Counted from the stretch's first letter, positions 11,108 to 18,217 are shown. The stretch: 64,000 nt of DNA from Streptococcus sp. SPS1 (GCF_030439915.1 NZ_JAQFJG010000002.1:1-64000); one strand, 5' to 3'. The notes: a model not told the origin generated them from the sequence alone. Numbers and translations: made by a program.

Positions 11108-12223
11108 TTAGACATTAAAGCGGAATTCCATGATATCGCCGTCTTGAACGATATATTCTTTACCTTCTTCACGCAAACGTCCAGCTTCTTTTACGGCCTT
11201 TTCAGATCCGTATTTCACTAGATCCTCATATGACATGGTTACTGCACGGATAAAGCCTTTTTCAAAGTCTGAGTGGATAATACCAGCTGCTTGTGGAGCC
11301 TTCATACCACGTTTGAAGGTCCAAGCGCGAACTTCTTTTTCACCAGCTGTAAAGTAAGTTCCCAGTCCAAGCAAGTGGTAAGCTGCACGAGTCAACTTAT
11401 CAACGCCTGATTCTGTCAACCCAAGAGCTTCAAGAAACTCTTGCTTGTCTTCATCGTCTAACTCAGAAATTTCTTCCTCAGCACGCGCAGAAATAACGAC
11501 TACTTCAGCATTTTCTGTCGCTGCAAATTCACGAATTTGTTTGACATAGTCGATAGAGTCAGGTTCTGAAACCACATCCTCGTCCACATTAGCAACATAA
11601 AGAACTGGTTTAGTTGTCAAAAGGAAGAGACCTTTTACAACCTTTTGTTCCTCGTCTGTAAATTCGATTGTACGAGCTGATTTTCCATCTTCAAGGACTG
11701 GTTTAATCTTTTGAAGAACATTAAATTCTGCTACAGATTCTTTATCTTTTTGCGTACGTGCCATCTTTTCTACACGCGCATATCGTTTGTTCACTGATTC
11801 TAAGTCAGCAAGAATCAATTCCAGATTAATTGTATCAATATCTGCAAGTGGATCTACAAAGGCGTCTTCACGTCCTTGCTCACGCATTACATTTTCATCA
11901 TCAAAAGCACGAACTACATGAACAATCGCATCTACTTCACGGATATTAGCCAAGAATTTATTCCCTAGCCCTTCTCCTTTTGAAGCTCCTTTTACAATTC
12001 CTGCGATATCTGTAAATTCAAATGTTGTTGGAACTGTCTTTTTAGGAGTAATCATTTCAGTCAATTTTTGTAGACGTTCATCTGGAACTTCCACCATTCC
12101 AACGTTTGGGTCAATAGTCGCAAATGGGTAGTTAGCTGCCTCTGCTCCTGCTTTTGTAATTGCATTAAATAGTGTTGATTTACCAACGTTTGGCAAACCA
12201 ACGATACCTGCTGTTAAAGCCAT
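11108..12223 (-). CDS. ychF: Redox-regulated ATPase YchF (OLA1 family)
   Basis: At 371 aa it matches YchF length. The start is [17 protein letters not shown] (P-loop at residues ~5-20), then the central coiled-coil region and the C-terminal TGS domain ending MEFRFNV. YchF is an Obg-family ATPase that binds ribosomes and influences oxidative-stress responses. A -10 (TATAAT, minus strand of 12265-12260) lies just upstream. The inserted element ends ~115 bp upstream of the start, leaving gene and -10 intact. Confidence 0.97.
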   Translation of the reverse strand: MALTAGIVGLPNVGKSTLFNAITKAGAEAANYPFATIDPNVGMVEVPDERLQKLTEMITPKKTVPTTFEFTDIAGIVKGASKGEGLGNKFLANIREVDAIVHVVRAFDDENVMREQGREDAFVDPLADIDTINLELILADLESVNKRYARVEKMARTQKDKESVAEFNVLQKIKPVLEDGKSARTIEFTDEEQKVVKGLFLLTTKPVLYVANVDEDVVSEPDSIDYVKQIREFAATENAEVVVISARAEEEISELDDEDKQEFLEALGLTESGVDKLTRAAYHLLGLGTYFTAGEKEVRAWTFKRGMKAPQAAGIIHSDFEKGFIRAVTMSYEDLVKYGSEKAVKEAGRLREEGKEYIVQDGDIMEFRFNV

Positions 12224-12339
12224 ATTTTCTCATTCTCCGTTTTCATTTCAATCCCTAATATTATAACACAAAATGTGAGAAAAAGCTGAAACCCCTTGAT
12301 ATAGCCGTTTTTTGTCCCTTAATGATGAATTTTAAGAAC

Positions 12340-12353
12340 TTTTTAGGAACTTT
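12340..12353. repeat. Candidate left attachment site (attL core)
   Basis: TTTTTAGGAACTTT occurs here and identically at 25578-25591. It overlaps the last codons of the integrase gene, a common arrangement for streptococcal tyrosine-integrase elements. The core is short and AT-rich, so chance is possible. Confidence 0.55.
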
Positions 12354-13509
12354 GTAAATTCTCAATGGCTTTTTCATAAAAGGAAGTCGCCTTTTTCTTA
12401 TTGTCTTTGGATAGGTGGCTATAGATGTCCATAGTCATAGAAAGTTTTGCATGGCCTAGCCGTGTTTGGATTTCTTTGTAAGGAAGTCCTGCATTGAGCA
12501 ATAGACTAGCGTGGGTGTGTCGAAAAGCGTGGAAACTTAAATGAGGACATCCAGCCAGTTTTAAATGCTTTTCTAGTCTGAATCTGAGCGCTCCAGCTTC
12601 TCTATAATTGTCAAAGGTATCAGAGAACACTTTTTCAAAAGTTACCCCTATTTCCCTACCTATTTGGGATTGTCTTGCTTTATAGAGCCGAAGCATGAGT
12701 ACCGTTTTGGTATCCAGAGCTATTTCTCTAATACTACTTTTACTTTTAGGGCTAGTGATTTCCTTGAGGGTGTTTAAAGTCTTGGTAACTGAAATGTTAC
12801 CGTTTTGTAGGTCAATATCAGACCATTTCAAGGCTAGACACTCACGAATACGCAAACCAGTCGCTAGAAGTGTCTTATATAACACCGTATCGGAGAAATT
12901 TTTATAAGTGTTTGGCAACTGATCCAGATAATCTAAGAATTTTTTTAAATTGTCGTCATCCAGATATTTCAGTTTTTTCCCTTCTTTGGGTTTGCGACGT
13001 GGGACGATGATATCACTAGCTGGATTTGAAGCAATGACTTGCAAGGAAACGGCATAGGATAATATGCGTTTATTTAAGGCATGGAGCTGGTTATATTGCT
13101 GATAACCTTTTCCTAGTTGATTGTAATCTATTGCCCACTGGTTTACCTGGTGCTGAATGATTGGGGGTGTCAGCTTATCCAACTTGTAGTCTCCAAAGGC
13201 TGGTAGGAGATACTTTTTTATGTTGTTTTTTGCCCCTATAAGGGTGCTATGTTTGACTGTATGGCAATAATTTTCTAGCCAGAGTTTCGTCAATTCCTGA
13301 TAGGTGGTAACATTAACGGTTTTTGTGACTGTTGAGCCGTTTTTTTCAAACTCTACCTTGGCTTGGATAGCCTTGCTTTTGAGTCTGTTCTTGGTTCTGT
13401 CTGAAATAGTTGTCTTGACTTTCTTACCTGTTACGGTATCGATACCAAGATAAACGCTGGAACGGTAAACTACTGATCCATCTTTCTTTTTGTATTCTGT
13501 AATTTTCAT
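12343..13509 (-). CDS. int: Tyrosine site-specific integrase
   Basis: The 388-aa protein has the layout of phage/ICE integrases: an N-terminal arm-binding region (EYKKKDGSVVYRSSVYLG), a SAM-like core-binding domain (~65-165) and a C-terminal catalytic domain with ATGLRIRECLALKW (catalytic Arg), HAFRHTHASLL (His-x-x-Arg) and LGHAKLSMTMDIYSHL (His and nucleophilic Tyr). It would integrate and excise the element at the site beside ychF. Ribosome site AAAGGAGTAAAACC precedes the ATG. Its 3' end lies inside the putative attL. Confidence 0.96.
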   Translation of the reverse strand: MKITEYKKKDGSVVYRSSVYLGIDTVTGKKVKTTISDRTKNRLKSKAIQAKVEFEKNGSTVTKTVNVTTYQELTKLWLENYCHTVKHSTLIGAKNNIKKYLLPAFGDYKLDKLTPPIIQHQVNQWAIDYNQLGKGYQQYNQLHALNKRILSYAVSLQVIASNPASDIIVPRRKPKEGKKLKYLDDDNLKKFLDYLDQLPNTYKNFSDTVLYKTLLATGLRIRECLALKWSDIDLQNGNISVTKTLNTLKEITSPKSKSSIREIALDTKTVLMLRLYKARQSQIGREIGVTFEKVFSDTFDNYREAGALRFRLEKHLKLAGCPHLSFHAFRHTHASLLLNAGLPYKEIQTRLGHAKLSMTMDIYSHLSKDNKKKATSFYEKAIENLQSS

Positions 13510-13530
13510 GGTTTTACTCCTTTTCCATCA

Positions 13531-13558
13531 GCAGGCAAGCAATTAGAAAAGGTTTTGA
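13531..13558. repeat. 28-bp direct repeat, copy 1 (upstream of int)
   Basis: A 28-bp sequence beginning GCAGGCAAGCAATTAGAAAA is repeated exactly at 18218-18245. A 12-bp part (TCAGCAGGCAAG, 13528-13539) recurs inverted at 25513-25524 near the right end. The location just upstream of int suggests a protein-binding site (integrase arm, excisionase or repressor); this is inference. Confidence 0.8.
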
Positions 13559-13695
13559 GTTTATACCATGCGAGGAGCTACGAACCTCCCCTTATTTTCG
13601 ATTTTAAGCAGTCAGACAATTGTACCAGAATATGAAACAAGGCGGATATGTGGCTTATATGGGGTTTGGGAAAAGTCCATATATTACAAGTAGTT

Positions 13696-14670
13696 TTATC
13701 TTAATGTGTCAGTGATATTATACCAATTATTCGGAAATCCAAGTGTGTCCAATACAATGCCGGCTTCAATGGAGTGCGCTTTTTTATTTAGAGCTTTGGT
13801 TCTTTTAATAATAGTGTTATGTAATTGAGCGTATTGTGTGGAAGCAAGTAGGCATTGTAAGGCAAGAAAAACATAATATACAGATTGTCTTGATGTATTG
13901 GCATTGTTATTGTAATAGTGGAAATAAGCTAATTGTGGAAGATTCTCACGACATTTATAATTGAAAAGCTTATTATTATGAGCAGTGATATTTCTAATTT
14001 CTAGTATATTTTTAATAATACTTTCTAAAGCCTTTCCACTTAAAAGGTCTTTACTAGGTCTATTTTGGATGTATTCAATATTTTCTTGTAAGAATGGTGA
14101 TAAATCTCTAGCTATCTGATTTTTTATATCAGTGTTTAGATTTCTATAAAAGTTAAATGCTTGCCCTAATGTAAGTTCATTGATGATAACCCAGAAAGGA
14201 ACAACGCCATGTTGTTTATAGTGGTGCTTTATAGAATTGTTTTGCTTATCCCTATTATAATCATTGAGTATTCTAGCTAATATACTGATTAAATTAGTAA
14301 TTTGTGCTAGCCTTTTTGTATCTTTTTGTGTTTCAAAATTATTAATATCTAGATAAGCGTATGGTGTTGGATATGCTTCTGAAAAACGATATGCCAGTAC
14401 GGATTTAAAGTGTTTTTCTGCATCTATAATTGCTTTTAAAAAAGCTGATTTAATTTCTTTATCGTAAAAGTGTGTTGCAGCTATTTCTCTAAAGTCTGCA
14501 CCAGTTATAAATTTATCTTTTGATGTTTGAAAAAACTTACTATATCCGTTGACGACGTTGTAATAGTTGTTAGTTAGAAGGTATCTTTTACATTCTTCTA
14601 TGTTATCTATTTCTAAACCTCTAGACTGGAGAAGTTTTATTTGTTCATCTAATGTTTGAAATGGTTTCAT
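13696..14670 (-). CDS. Abi_2 family abortive-infection protein (AbiD/AbiF-like, HEPN motif)
   Basis: The 324-aa protein opens with the typical Abi_2 pattern (residues ~1-45, QIKLLQSRGLEI...YLLTNNYYNVVNGY), then ATHFYDKEIKSAFLKAI and the conserved core FWVIINELTLGQAFNFY. EIRNITAHNNKLF carries R-x4-H, the HEPN ribonuclease signature of this family. Members block phage growth in lactococci and streptococci, presumably by RNA cleavage. A good ribosome site (AAGGAAC) precedes the start. The gene is preceded by a promoter, a structured RNA and a terminator (14686-14794), suggesting control by a small RNA. It is likely element-borne defence cargo. Confidence 0.88.
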   Translation of the reverse strand: MKPFQTLDEQIKLLQSRGLEIDNIEECKRYLLTNNYYNVVNGYSKFFQTSKDKFITGADFREIAATHFYDKEIKSAFLKAIIDAEKHFKSVLAYRFSEAYPTPYAYLDINNFETQKDTKRLAQITNLISILARILNDYNRDKQNNSIKHHYKQHGVVPFWVIINELTLGQAFNFYRNLNTDIKNQIARDLSPFLQENIEYIQNRPSKDLLSGKALESIIKNILEIRNITAHNNKLFNYKCRENLPQLAYFHYYNNNANTSRQSVYYVFLALQCLLASTQYAQLHNTIIKRTKALNKKAHSIEAGIVLDTLGFPNNWYNITDTLR

Positions 14671-14685
14671 ATATGTTCCTTATAT

Positions 14686-14760
14686 ACAAAAACACCACCT
14701 AGTAGAACTAGGCGGTGTTTCGCGTACTCTGTTCCCTTGGGAGCAGAAACTCTTCTCATT
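14686..14760 (-). ncRNA. Structured small RNA upstream of the Abi_2 gene (candidate abiF-type RNA antitoxin)
   Basis: A strong promoter should start transcription near 14760, minus strand. The RNA contains GUUUCUGCUCCCAAGGGAAC with nested pairings (GUUU/AAAC at 14750-14747 and 14720-14717; CUG/CAG and UCC/GGA inside). It ends in a 12-bp hairpin (14719-14708 region pairing with 14702-14691) followed by UUU. One pair of that hairpin is G-U on this strand and A-C on the other, so it fits RNA made from the minus strand. From memory, a structured RNA motif named abiF has been reported upstream of such genes; an Rfam scan is needed to confirm identity. Confidence 0.7.
14691..14719 (-). terminator. 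Terminator hairpin between small RNA and Abi_2 gene
   Basis: AACACCGCCTAG-TTCTA-CTAGGTGGTGTT on the minus strand pairs over 12 bp (one G-T wobble), followed by TTTG. It lies 21 nt before the Abi_2 start codon, so the gene would be expressed by read-through. Confidence 0.8.
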
Positions 14761-14765
14761 GCCTA

Positions 14766-14794
14766 ATAATACTGTAATTTTGAGTTTTTGTCAA
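14766..14794 (-). promoter_or_regulatory. Strong sigma-A promoter for the Abi-associated RNA
   Basis: On the minus strand TTGACA (14794-14789), a 17-bp spacer and TATTAT (14771-14766) are near consensus. No annotated coding sequence starts between it and the terminator hairpin, so its primary product is the short RNA. Confidence 0.85.
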
Positions 14795-15018
14795 TCTTTT
14801 TGGTTTGTTTTTTAAAAATTTTTGAGTATCGAAAAATCTCAACGCTGGGAAAGTTCGCTTTTTTCGTCCTAAAAATGTCCCTTCCGTGTTGTTTCGTAGT
14901 CCATGATTCTCCGTTATATTTGTCAATTTTGCCGTTTTTTGCACTTTAGTCTGTAAAATCGGCTTTCTATTCTTCAATTTCCCCTGTTTTTGCACAATAG
15001 ATCTTAGAAATAAGGGTG
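14795..15018. other. AT-rich spacer between Abi module and repressor gene
   Basis: This 224-bp stretch has no convincing gene. A 79-codon minus-strand frame crosses it but starts with GTG without a ribosome site and runs through the Abi promoter. I see no further terminator or repeat of note. Confidence 0.5.
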
Positions 15019-15636
15019 CTATTTATCAGATAAGGATTTTAATAAGTTTAATACTATTTGCTTATCTTTTGGGGATAGGGATATGAAATCTACCAGTAAT
15101 TGAGTTTCTTGAGGGTTCAATGTTCCAAGAGTAAATAGAAAATCATTTAGCTTCTGATCTGCTTCATTAATGATTCTATCATCTGATAAATATTTTTTTA
15201 TTTCACGATTACTTAACTCATTAAAATTTGGAATGAGGCTTTTTAAAATTTCTTCACGATACTTACTTAAAAAATCTTCATCTTTTAAAGTCAATAAATT
15301 CTCTTTACCATCAGCTATTTTTAGTTCATAGTATGCTCTAAATGCTTTAAAAAATGCTTCATCAGAGCCATCTTTTTGACTTAAATTTTTTACAGATTCA
15401 ATGAAATTGTTTTCATAACCAAGTAAGCGAGCAACGCTTACCCCAAAGTGGTTAGCGAGTAGCTGGGCTTTATCTGGTTTGATAGTATGTTTATTATTTT
15501 CCCAATTAGATATCACCATTTTGGATATTGGTTTTTCGTTTTCTTTTAGTTCTTTATTTATTATTTGAGCTAATTCATCTTGAGTTATTCCCTCTTTGGT
15601 TCTTAGAATCTTTAGTCTATTTTTTATTGTTGACAT
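15019..15636 (-). CDS. CI-like XRE-family repressor
   Basis: The 205-aa protein has an N-terminal helix-turn-helix (residues ~7-70; EGITQDELAQIINKELKENE then SKMVISNWENNKHTIKPDKA). The C-terminal ~130 residues lack the Ser/Lys protease motifs of LexA-type CI proteins, so induction probably needs a partner such as an antirepressor or helper-phage protein rather than RecA cleavage; this is inferred. It diverges from the lytic-side HTH gene across a 141-bp operator region with repeated GTAAAG boxes. Confidence 0.88.
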   Translation of the reverse strand: MSTIKNRLKILRTKEGITQDELAQIINKELKENEKPISKMVISNWENNKHTIKPDKAQLLANHFGVSVARLLGYENNFIESVKNLSQKDGSDEAFFKAFRAYYELKIADGKENLLTLKDEDFLSKYREEILKSLIPNFNELSNREIKKYLSDDRIINEADQKLNDFLFTLGTLNPQETQLLVDFISLSPKDKQIVLNLLKSLSDK

Positions 15637-15670
15637 TTTATCACCTCAGTTAAATTATAACCGCTAAAAA

Positions 15671-15754
15671 AACTTTTGTAAAGTTTTTATTTATTTCCTC
15701 TTGACAAGTAAAGAAAAACATTATATACTTGGTCTAAGTAAAGATAAACTTTAC
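15671..15754. promoter_or_regulatory. Genetic switch: divergent operators with 30-bp periodic GTAAAG boxes
   Basis: A consensus promoter TTGACA (15701-15706), 17-bp spacer, TATACT (15724-15729) drives the rightward operon. GTAAAG occurs at 15678, 15708 and 15738, exactly 30 bp apart. The outer ones belong to perfect inverted repeats: AACTTT-TGT-AAAGTT (15671-15685) and GTAAAG-ATAAA-CTTTAC (15738-15754). The middle box lies inside the promoter spacer, so repressor binding would occlude polymerase. Confidence 0.85.
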
Positions 15755-15777
15755 AAATAAGAAAGGAGGGAACTGTA

Positions 15778-15963
15778 TTGCTTATCACCTCAACACAAGC
15801 AAAAGCAATTCGCCGAAAGCAAGCGGACAAGAATTTGACTGCTAAAAGAGCCAGCGAGGAAATTGGAGTGAATCCAATTACTTACAGGAAAATCCGAGAC
15901 GGAGGCGAAGTAAAGCCTAGCATTTACCAAAAAGCCATGCAGTGGCTTGCTGAAGATTATTAG
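15778..15963 (+). CDS. Small HTH (Cro/excisionase-like) DNA-binding protein
   Basis: This 61-aa protein starts at TTG (15778), the only start well spaced from AAAGGAGGG (15762-15770). It contains a helix-turn-helix-like segment (AKRASEEIGVNPITYRKI, residues ~23-40). It is the first gene rightward of the repressor, the classic position of Cro. DNA binding at the GTAAAG operators is inferred. Confidence 0.75.
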   Translation: MLITSTQAKAIRRKQADKNLTAKRASEEIGVNPITYRKIRDGGEVKPSIYQKAMQWLAEDY

Positions 15964-15979
15964 AAAGGAGCGAACCAAT
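15962..15979 (+). repeat. 18-bp direct repeat, copy 1
   Basis: AGAAAGGAGCGAACCAAT occurs here immediately after the HTH gene and again at 16173-16190, where it supplies the ribosome site and first bases of the Rha start. The two copies bracket the structured 16000-16160 region. Confidence 0.85.
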
Positions 15980-16000
15980 CGTAATACTACTCTACATTTA

Positions 16001-16160
16001 TAGATTTCTCATGTGGTGCTTTACCACTGGAGATTGATAAACGGATCTAGCTAAATATTTGCTTGCTACCTATAGCAGTATCAAGGGTTTGTAGGGGTTC
16101 ATATTCTCCGATTTTCCCCTACTTTAATGCTTTACCTTGGTACTGTTTTAGGTGGCAAGC
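16001..16160 (+). ncRNA. Candidate structured RNA: small hairpin plus 100-nt long hairpin
   Basis: The segment 16061-16160 folds on itself in three blocks: GCTTGCTACC with GGTGGCAAGC (16061-16070/16151-16160), CAGTATCAAGG with CCTTGGTACTG (16076-16086/16135-16145) and GTAGGGG with CCCCTAC (16091-16097/16116-16122), leaving an 18-nt loop. Two of the 28 pairs are G-U on the plus strand and would be A-C on the minus strand. A smaller hairpin (GTGGT-GCTTT-ACCAC, flanked by TCTC/GAGA) lies at 16007-16033. No T-tract follows, so it is not a simple terminator. It lies in the leader of the Rha gene. Function unknown. Confidence 0.75.
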
Positions 16161-16172
16161 ACTGACAAAAGA

Positions 16173-16190
16173 AGAAAGGAGCGAACCAAT
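16173..16190 (+). repeat. 18-bp direct repeat, copy 2
   Basis: This is an exact second copy of the sequence at 15962-15979. It contains the GAAAGGAG ribosome site for the Rha gene and ends in the AT of its ATG. Confidence 0.85.
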
Positions 16191-16794
16191 GGAATTGGTT
16201 TACATGGACGGCAAGAAAGAGCCGTATACTACGAGCGAGATTATCGCTGAATGTGCTGAAGTACAGCACCATACTATTACACGCTTAGTCAGAGACAATA
16301 AAGCTGATTTTGAAGCGTTGGGAATACTTGGATTTAAAATCCATAAATTAGATAAGAGAGGGCAACCGAAAAAAATCTATCTTCTGAATGAGCAACAAGC
16401 TACCTTGCTGATCACTTATCTAAAGAATACCGAACCAGTACGGCAATTCAAAATGAACCTAGTCAAAGCATTCTTTGAAATGCGTGAGGAACTTTCTAAA
16501 CGCTATCTTCAAAGAGAACTGGAAAAGCCAAAGCGCAAGACCTTAACCGAAGCTATCAAATCATGGGAGAAAGCACCCAAGCATGCCTATAGCACTCTTA
16601 CAAACCTATTGCTAAAGGGAGCTACTGGGAAAAACAAAGCCCAACTCATGCAAGAGCGAGAAAGTGAAAACGGTATTAACAGTTTAACAAGCGCGGAACT
16701 GACAAACTATCAGCGTTTGGAAGATATGGCAATAGCGATGATCAACTTGAATATGAGATATTCAGAAATTAAAGAACTAATTTTTAAAGCATAG
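16189..16794 (+). CDS. Rha-family phage antirepressor/regulatory protein
   Basis: From ATG 16189 (ribosome site GAAAGGAG) the protein is 201 aa. Residues ~1-95 match the Rha domain pattern (TSEIIAECAEVQHHTITRLVR then LLNEQQATLLITYL and FKMNLVKAFFEMREEL). Rha proteins are phage and satellite regulators; the C-terminal ~100 residues are a variable domain. In this early-gene position it probably modulates the CI/Cro switch. The reading frame extends upstream to 16063, but that part is the structured RNA and has no ribosome site. Confidence 0.88.
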   Translation: MELVYMDGKKEPYTTSEIIAECAEVQHHTITRLVRDNKADFEALGILGFKIHKLDKRGQPKKIYLLNEQQATLLITYLKNTEPVRQFKMNLVKAFFEMREELSKRYLQRELEKPKRKTLTEAIKSWEKAPKHAYSTLTNLLLKGATGKNKAQLMQERESENGINSLTSAELTNYQRLEDMAIAMINLNMRYSEIKELIFKA

Positions 16795-16805
16795 GAGTAT
16801 AGAAA

Positions 16806-17054
16806 ATGGAAAATGATTTTAAGACAGTTACAAATGCCAAGGGGTTAGAAATTCCCAAGTATTTTAAGGATTTTAAAAAGCTAGTTGAGAAAGACAGACA
16901 ACTAGCCGAATATCTTTGTATGAACTACGAGAACTTAGACAGTGAAGACCTGGGTGCATTTCTTGAAACGATGGAGCAGGGATTCAGCTGGATTCTGGAT
17001 CTTATCGAAAGTAAAGACTTGCTTTATAGCCCCCAGACAGGGAAGAAAGCATGA
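16806..17054 (+). CDS. Hypothetical early protein (82 aa)
   Basis: Acidic, mostly helical 82-residue protein with no motif I recognise. It starts 11 bp after the Rha gene and its stop overlaps the next small ORF start (ATGA), so it is part of the early operon. Confidence 0.7.
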   Translation: MENDFKTVTNAKGLEIPKYFKDFKKLVEKDRQLAEYLCMNYENLDSEDLGAFLETMEQGFSWILDLIESKDLLYSPQTGKKA

Positions 17055-17146
17055 AAAAAGTCAACAAAAAAAAGTCACTTGCGGAGAGTTTGGCGAACGA
17101 AGCAAGCGACAAGATTAAGGATATAGAAATTTTTTCTATACCTTGA
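17051..17146 (+). CDS. Hypothetical small basic peptide (31 aa)
   Basis: The ATG overlaps the preceding stop in ATGA, a translational-coupling arrangement. The 31-residue product (MKKVNKKKSLAESLANEASD...) is Lys-rich at its N-terminus. Support is contextual only. Confidence 0.45.
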   Translation: MKKVNKKKSLAESLANEASDKIKDIEIFSIP

Positions 17147-17234
17147 TTATAGCATAATATAGCGGTTTCCGCTAGTACATTGAAAATAAAATAAGGTACG
17201 CTGGGAAGATTTTAAATTTTTTTCGGTTTAGGGG

Positions 17235-17274
17235 TTGACATTATACCGTGCATAAGTATATAATAAAAGCACGG
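17235..17274 (+). promoter_or_regulatory. Promoter with inverted-repeat operator for the RHH gene
   Basis: TTGACA (17235-17240), an 18-bp spacer and TATAAT (17259-17264) lie upstream of the ribbon-helix-helix gene. The -10 is bracketed by an inverted repeat CCGTGC (17246-17251)/GCACGG (17269-17274), a likely operator for autoregulation by the RHH protein. Confidence 0.75.
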
Positions 17275-17296
17275 GCGAAAGTAAAGGAGTGATATA

Positions 17297-17470
17297 ATGA
17301 GCCCAAGAACAGGAAGACCTATAAAGGGGAATGCTAAGCGTGATAAACGATTAGAGGTTAGACTGACAGCAGACGAATACAACGAAATTCAAGAAGTCGC
17401 TGACAGTTTGAATATTTCTAAAGCTGACACGATAGTTAAAGGCATTCAACTTTTAAAGTCACAAAAATAA
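17297..17470 (+). CDS. Ribbon-helix-helix (CopG/Arc-like) regulator
   Basis: The 57-aa protein (MSPRTGRPIKGNAKRDKR... then LEVRLTADEYNEIQEVAD and SKADTIVKGIQLL) fits a ribbon-helix-helix fold: a short beta strand followed by two helices. AAAGGAG precedes the ATG. Such proteins repress copy-number or early genes of plasmids and satellites. It has its own promoter with a palindromic operator and stands just before a gene with a structured leader. Confidence 0.85.
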   Translation: MSPRTGRPIKGNAKRDKRLEVRLTADEYNEIQEVADSLNISKADTIVKGIQLLKSQK

Positions 17471-17477
17471 AAGAAGC

Positions 17478-17605
17478 CTGCTACGTTCTCAACCGACCAA
17501 AGCGATAACGTAACAGACTCAGCCCCCACGAATGAGGTACGTAAATATCTTATCATGCGTACTCTTATTTGTCAAACACAGAAATAGAGTGCGCTTTTTG
17601 CGTAC
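17478..17605 (+). promoter_or_regulatory. Leader with three successive hairpins before the 142-aa gene
   Basis: Three stem-loops follow each other: CTG-C-TACGTT/AACGTA-A-CAG (17478-17516), GAGGTACG/CGTACTC (~17533-17563) and GTGCGC-TTTTT-GCGTAC (17589-17605, one G-U pair). The region is non-coding and ends 19 nt before the next start codon. An attenuation or antisense-RNA target role, as in cop-rep plasmid modules, is possible but inferred. Confidence 0.55.
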
Positions 17606-17624
17606 CCAAAAAATGAGGTATACA

Positions 17625-18053
17625 ATGGGAAAACAACATCAAGCAGTAAAATTCAAGGATATTGCTGAAAAATTGTCCGAATTAGAGGGCAAAAATTTAG
17701 AAGAAATTGCTGGAGTATTAGGTTACCGCAACTTGGAGAGTTGCAGGGTCAACCTTTACAATCTGAGACAAAACAAGCGTCTAGGATTTGAAGTGGAAAA
17801 AGGGGTGTACTCCAAGTTCGCACTCTTGGACGATTCGGTAAAAGAGGAACTGGAAGACAAGGAATTGTCAGACCGTGGGCGCTATTTGAAGAGCGTAGAC
17901 CGCTATAAGGCAATGCTAAACGCCTTTTCTATCGCCTTTGATAGCACAGTCAAGGCGGAAACCAGACAAAAAGCAGAACACGACGGCTTGAAGGCCTTGG
18001 ACAGAATCCCAGATAAGCACTACGCCCTACTTTATGACATGATGGAGGGTTAG
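17625..18053 (+). CDS. Hypothetical protein (142 aa) with HTH-like N-terminus
   Basis: The start at 17625 has GAGGT six bases upstream; the longer frame from 17532 runs through hairpins. The N-terminal part (FKDIAEKLSELEGKNLEEIAGVLGYRN) resembles a DNA-binding helix-turn-helix. The rest is charged and helical. Its place after the RHH gene suggests replication or regulatory function, unproven. Confidence 0.65.
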   Translation: MGKQHQAVKFKDIAEKLSELEGKNLEEIAGVLGYRNLESCRVNLYNLRQNKRLGFEVEKGVYSKFALLDDSVKEELEDKELSDRGRYLKSVDRYKAMLNAFSIAFDSTVKAETRQKAEHDGLKALDRIPDKHYALLYDMMEG

Positions 18054-18055
18054 GG

Positions 18056-18205
18056 ATGGAAGCAAAAACACACTTCGCTAGATTCATGCATAGAGGCATG
18101 GAGTTAGCAAGGCAATTACATAGCAAAGAAATCCAACGTGATGAATTTGATAGAGCCTGGAAAAGATTAGGCGATCAAATCGAAAACGAAACGAAGAAAA
18201 ACTAA
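18056..18205 (+). CDS. Hypothetical small protein (49 aa)
   Basis: The ATG follows the previous stop by 2 bp with GGAGGGTTAGGG upstream. The 49-residue product (MEAKTHFARFMHRGMELARQ...) is basic and helical. No family recognised; coding status is supported by spacing and ribosome site. Confidence 0.6.
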   Translation: MEAKTHFARFMHRGMELARQLHSKEIQRDEFDRAWKRLGDQIENETKKN

Positions 18206-18217
18206 GAAAACCGAAGT

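Noticed and set aside
14756-14995. 79-codon minus-strand frame upstream of the Abi_2 gene
   Set aside because: GTG start without a ribosome site, low-complexity basic product, and it runs through the strong promoter of the small RNA; more likely non-coding.
16063-16188. N-terminal 42-residue extension of the Rha protein
   Set aside because: It covers the 100-nt hairpin, has no ribosome site, and a clear GAAAGGAG lies before ATG 16189.
17532-17624. 31-residue N-terminal extension of the 142-aa protein
   Set aside because: It overlaps two leader hairpins; GAGGT before ATG 17625 is the better start.
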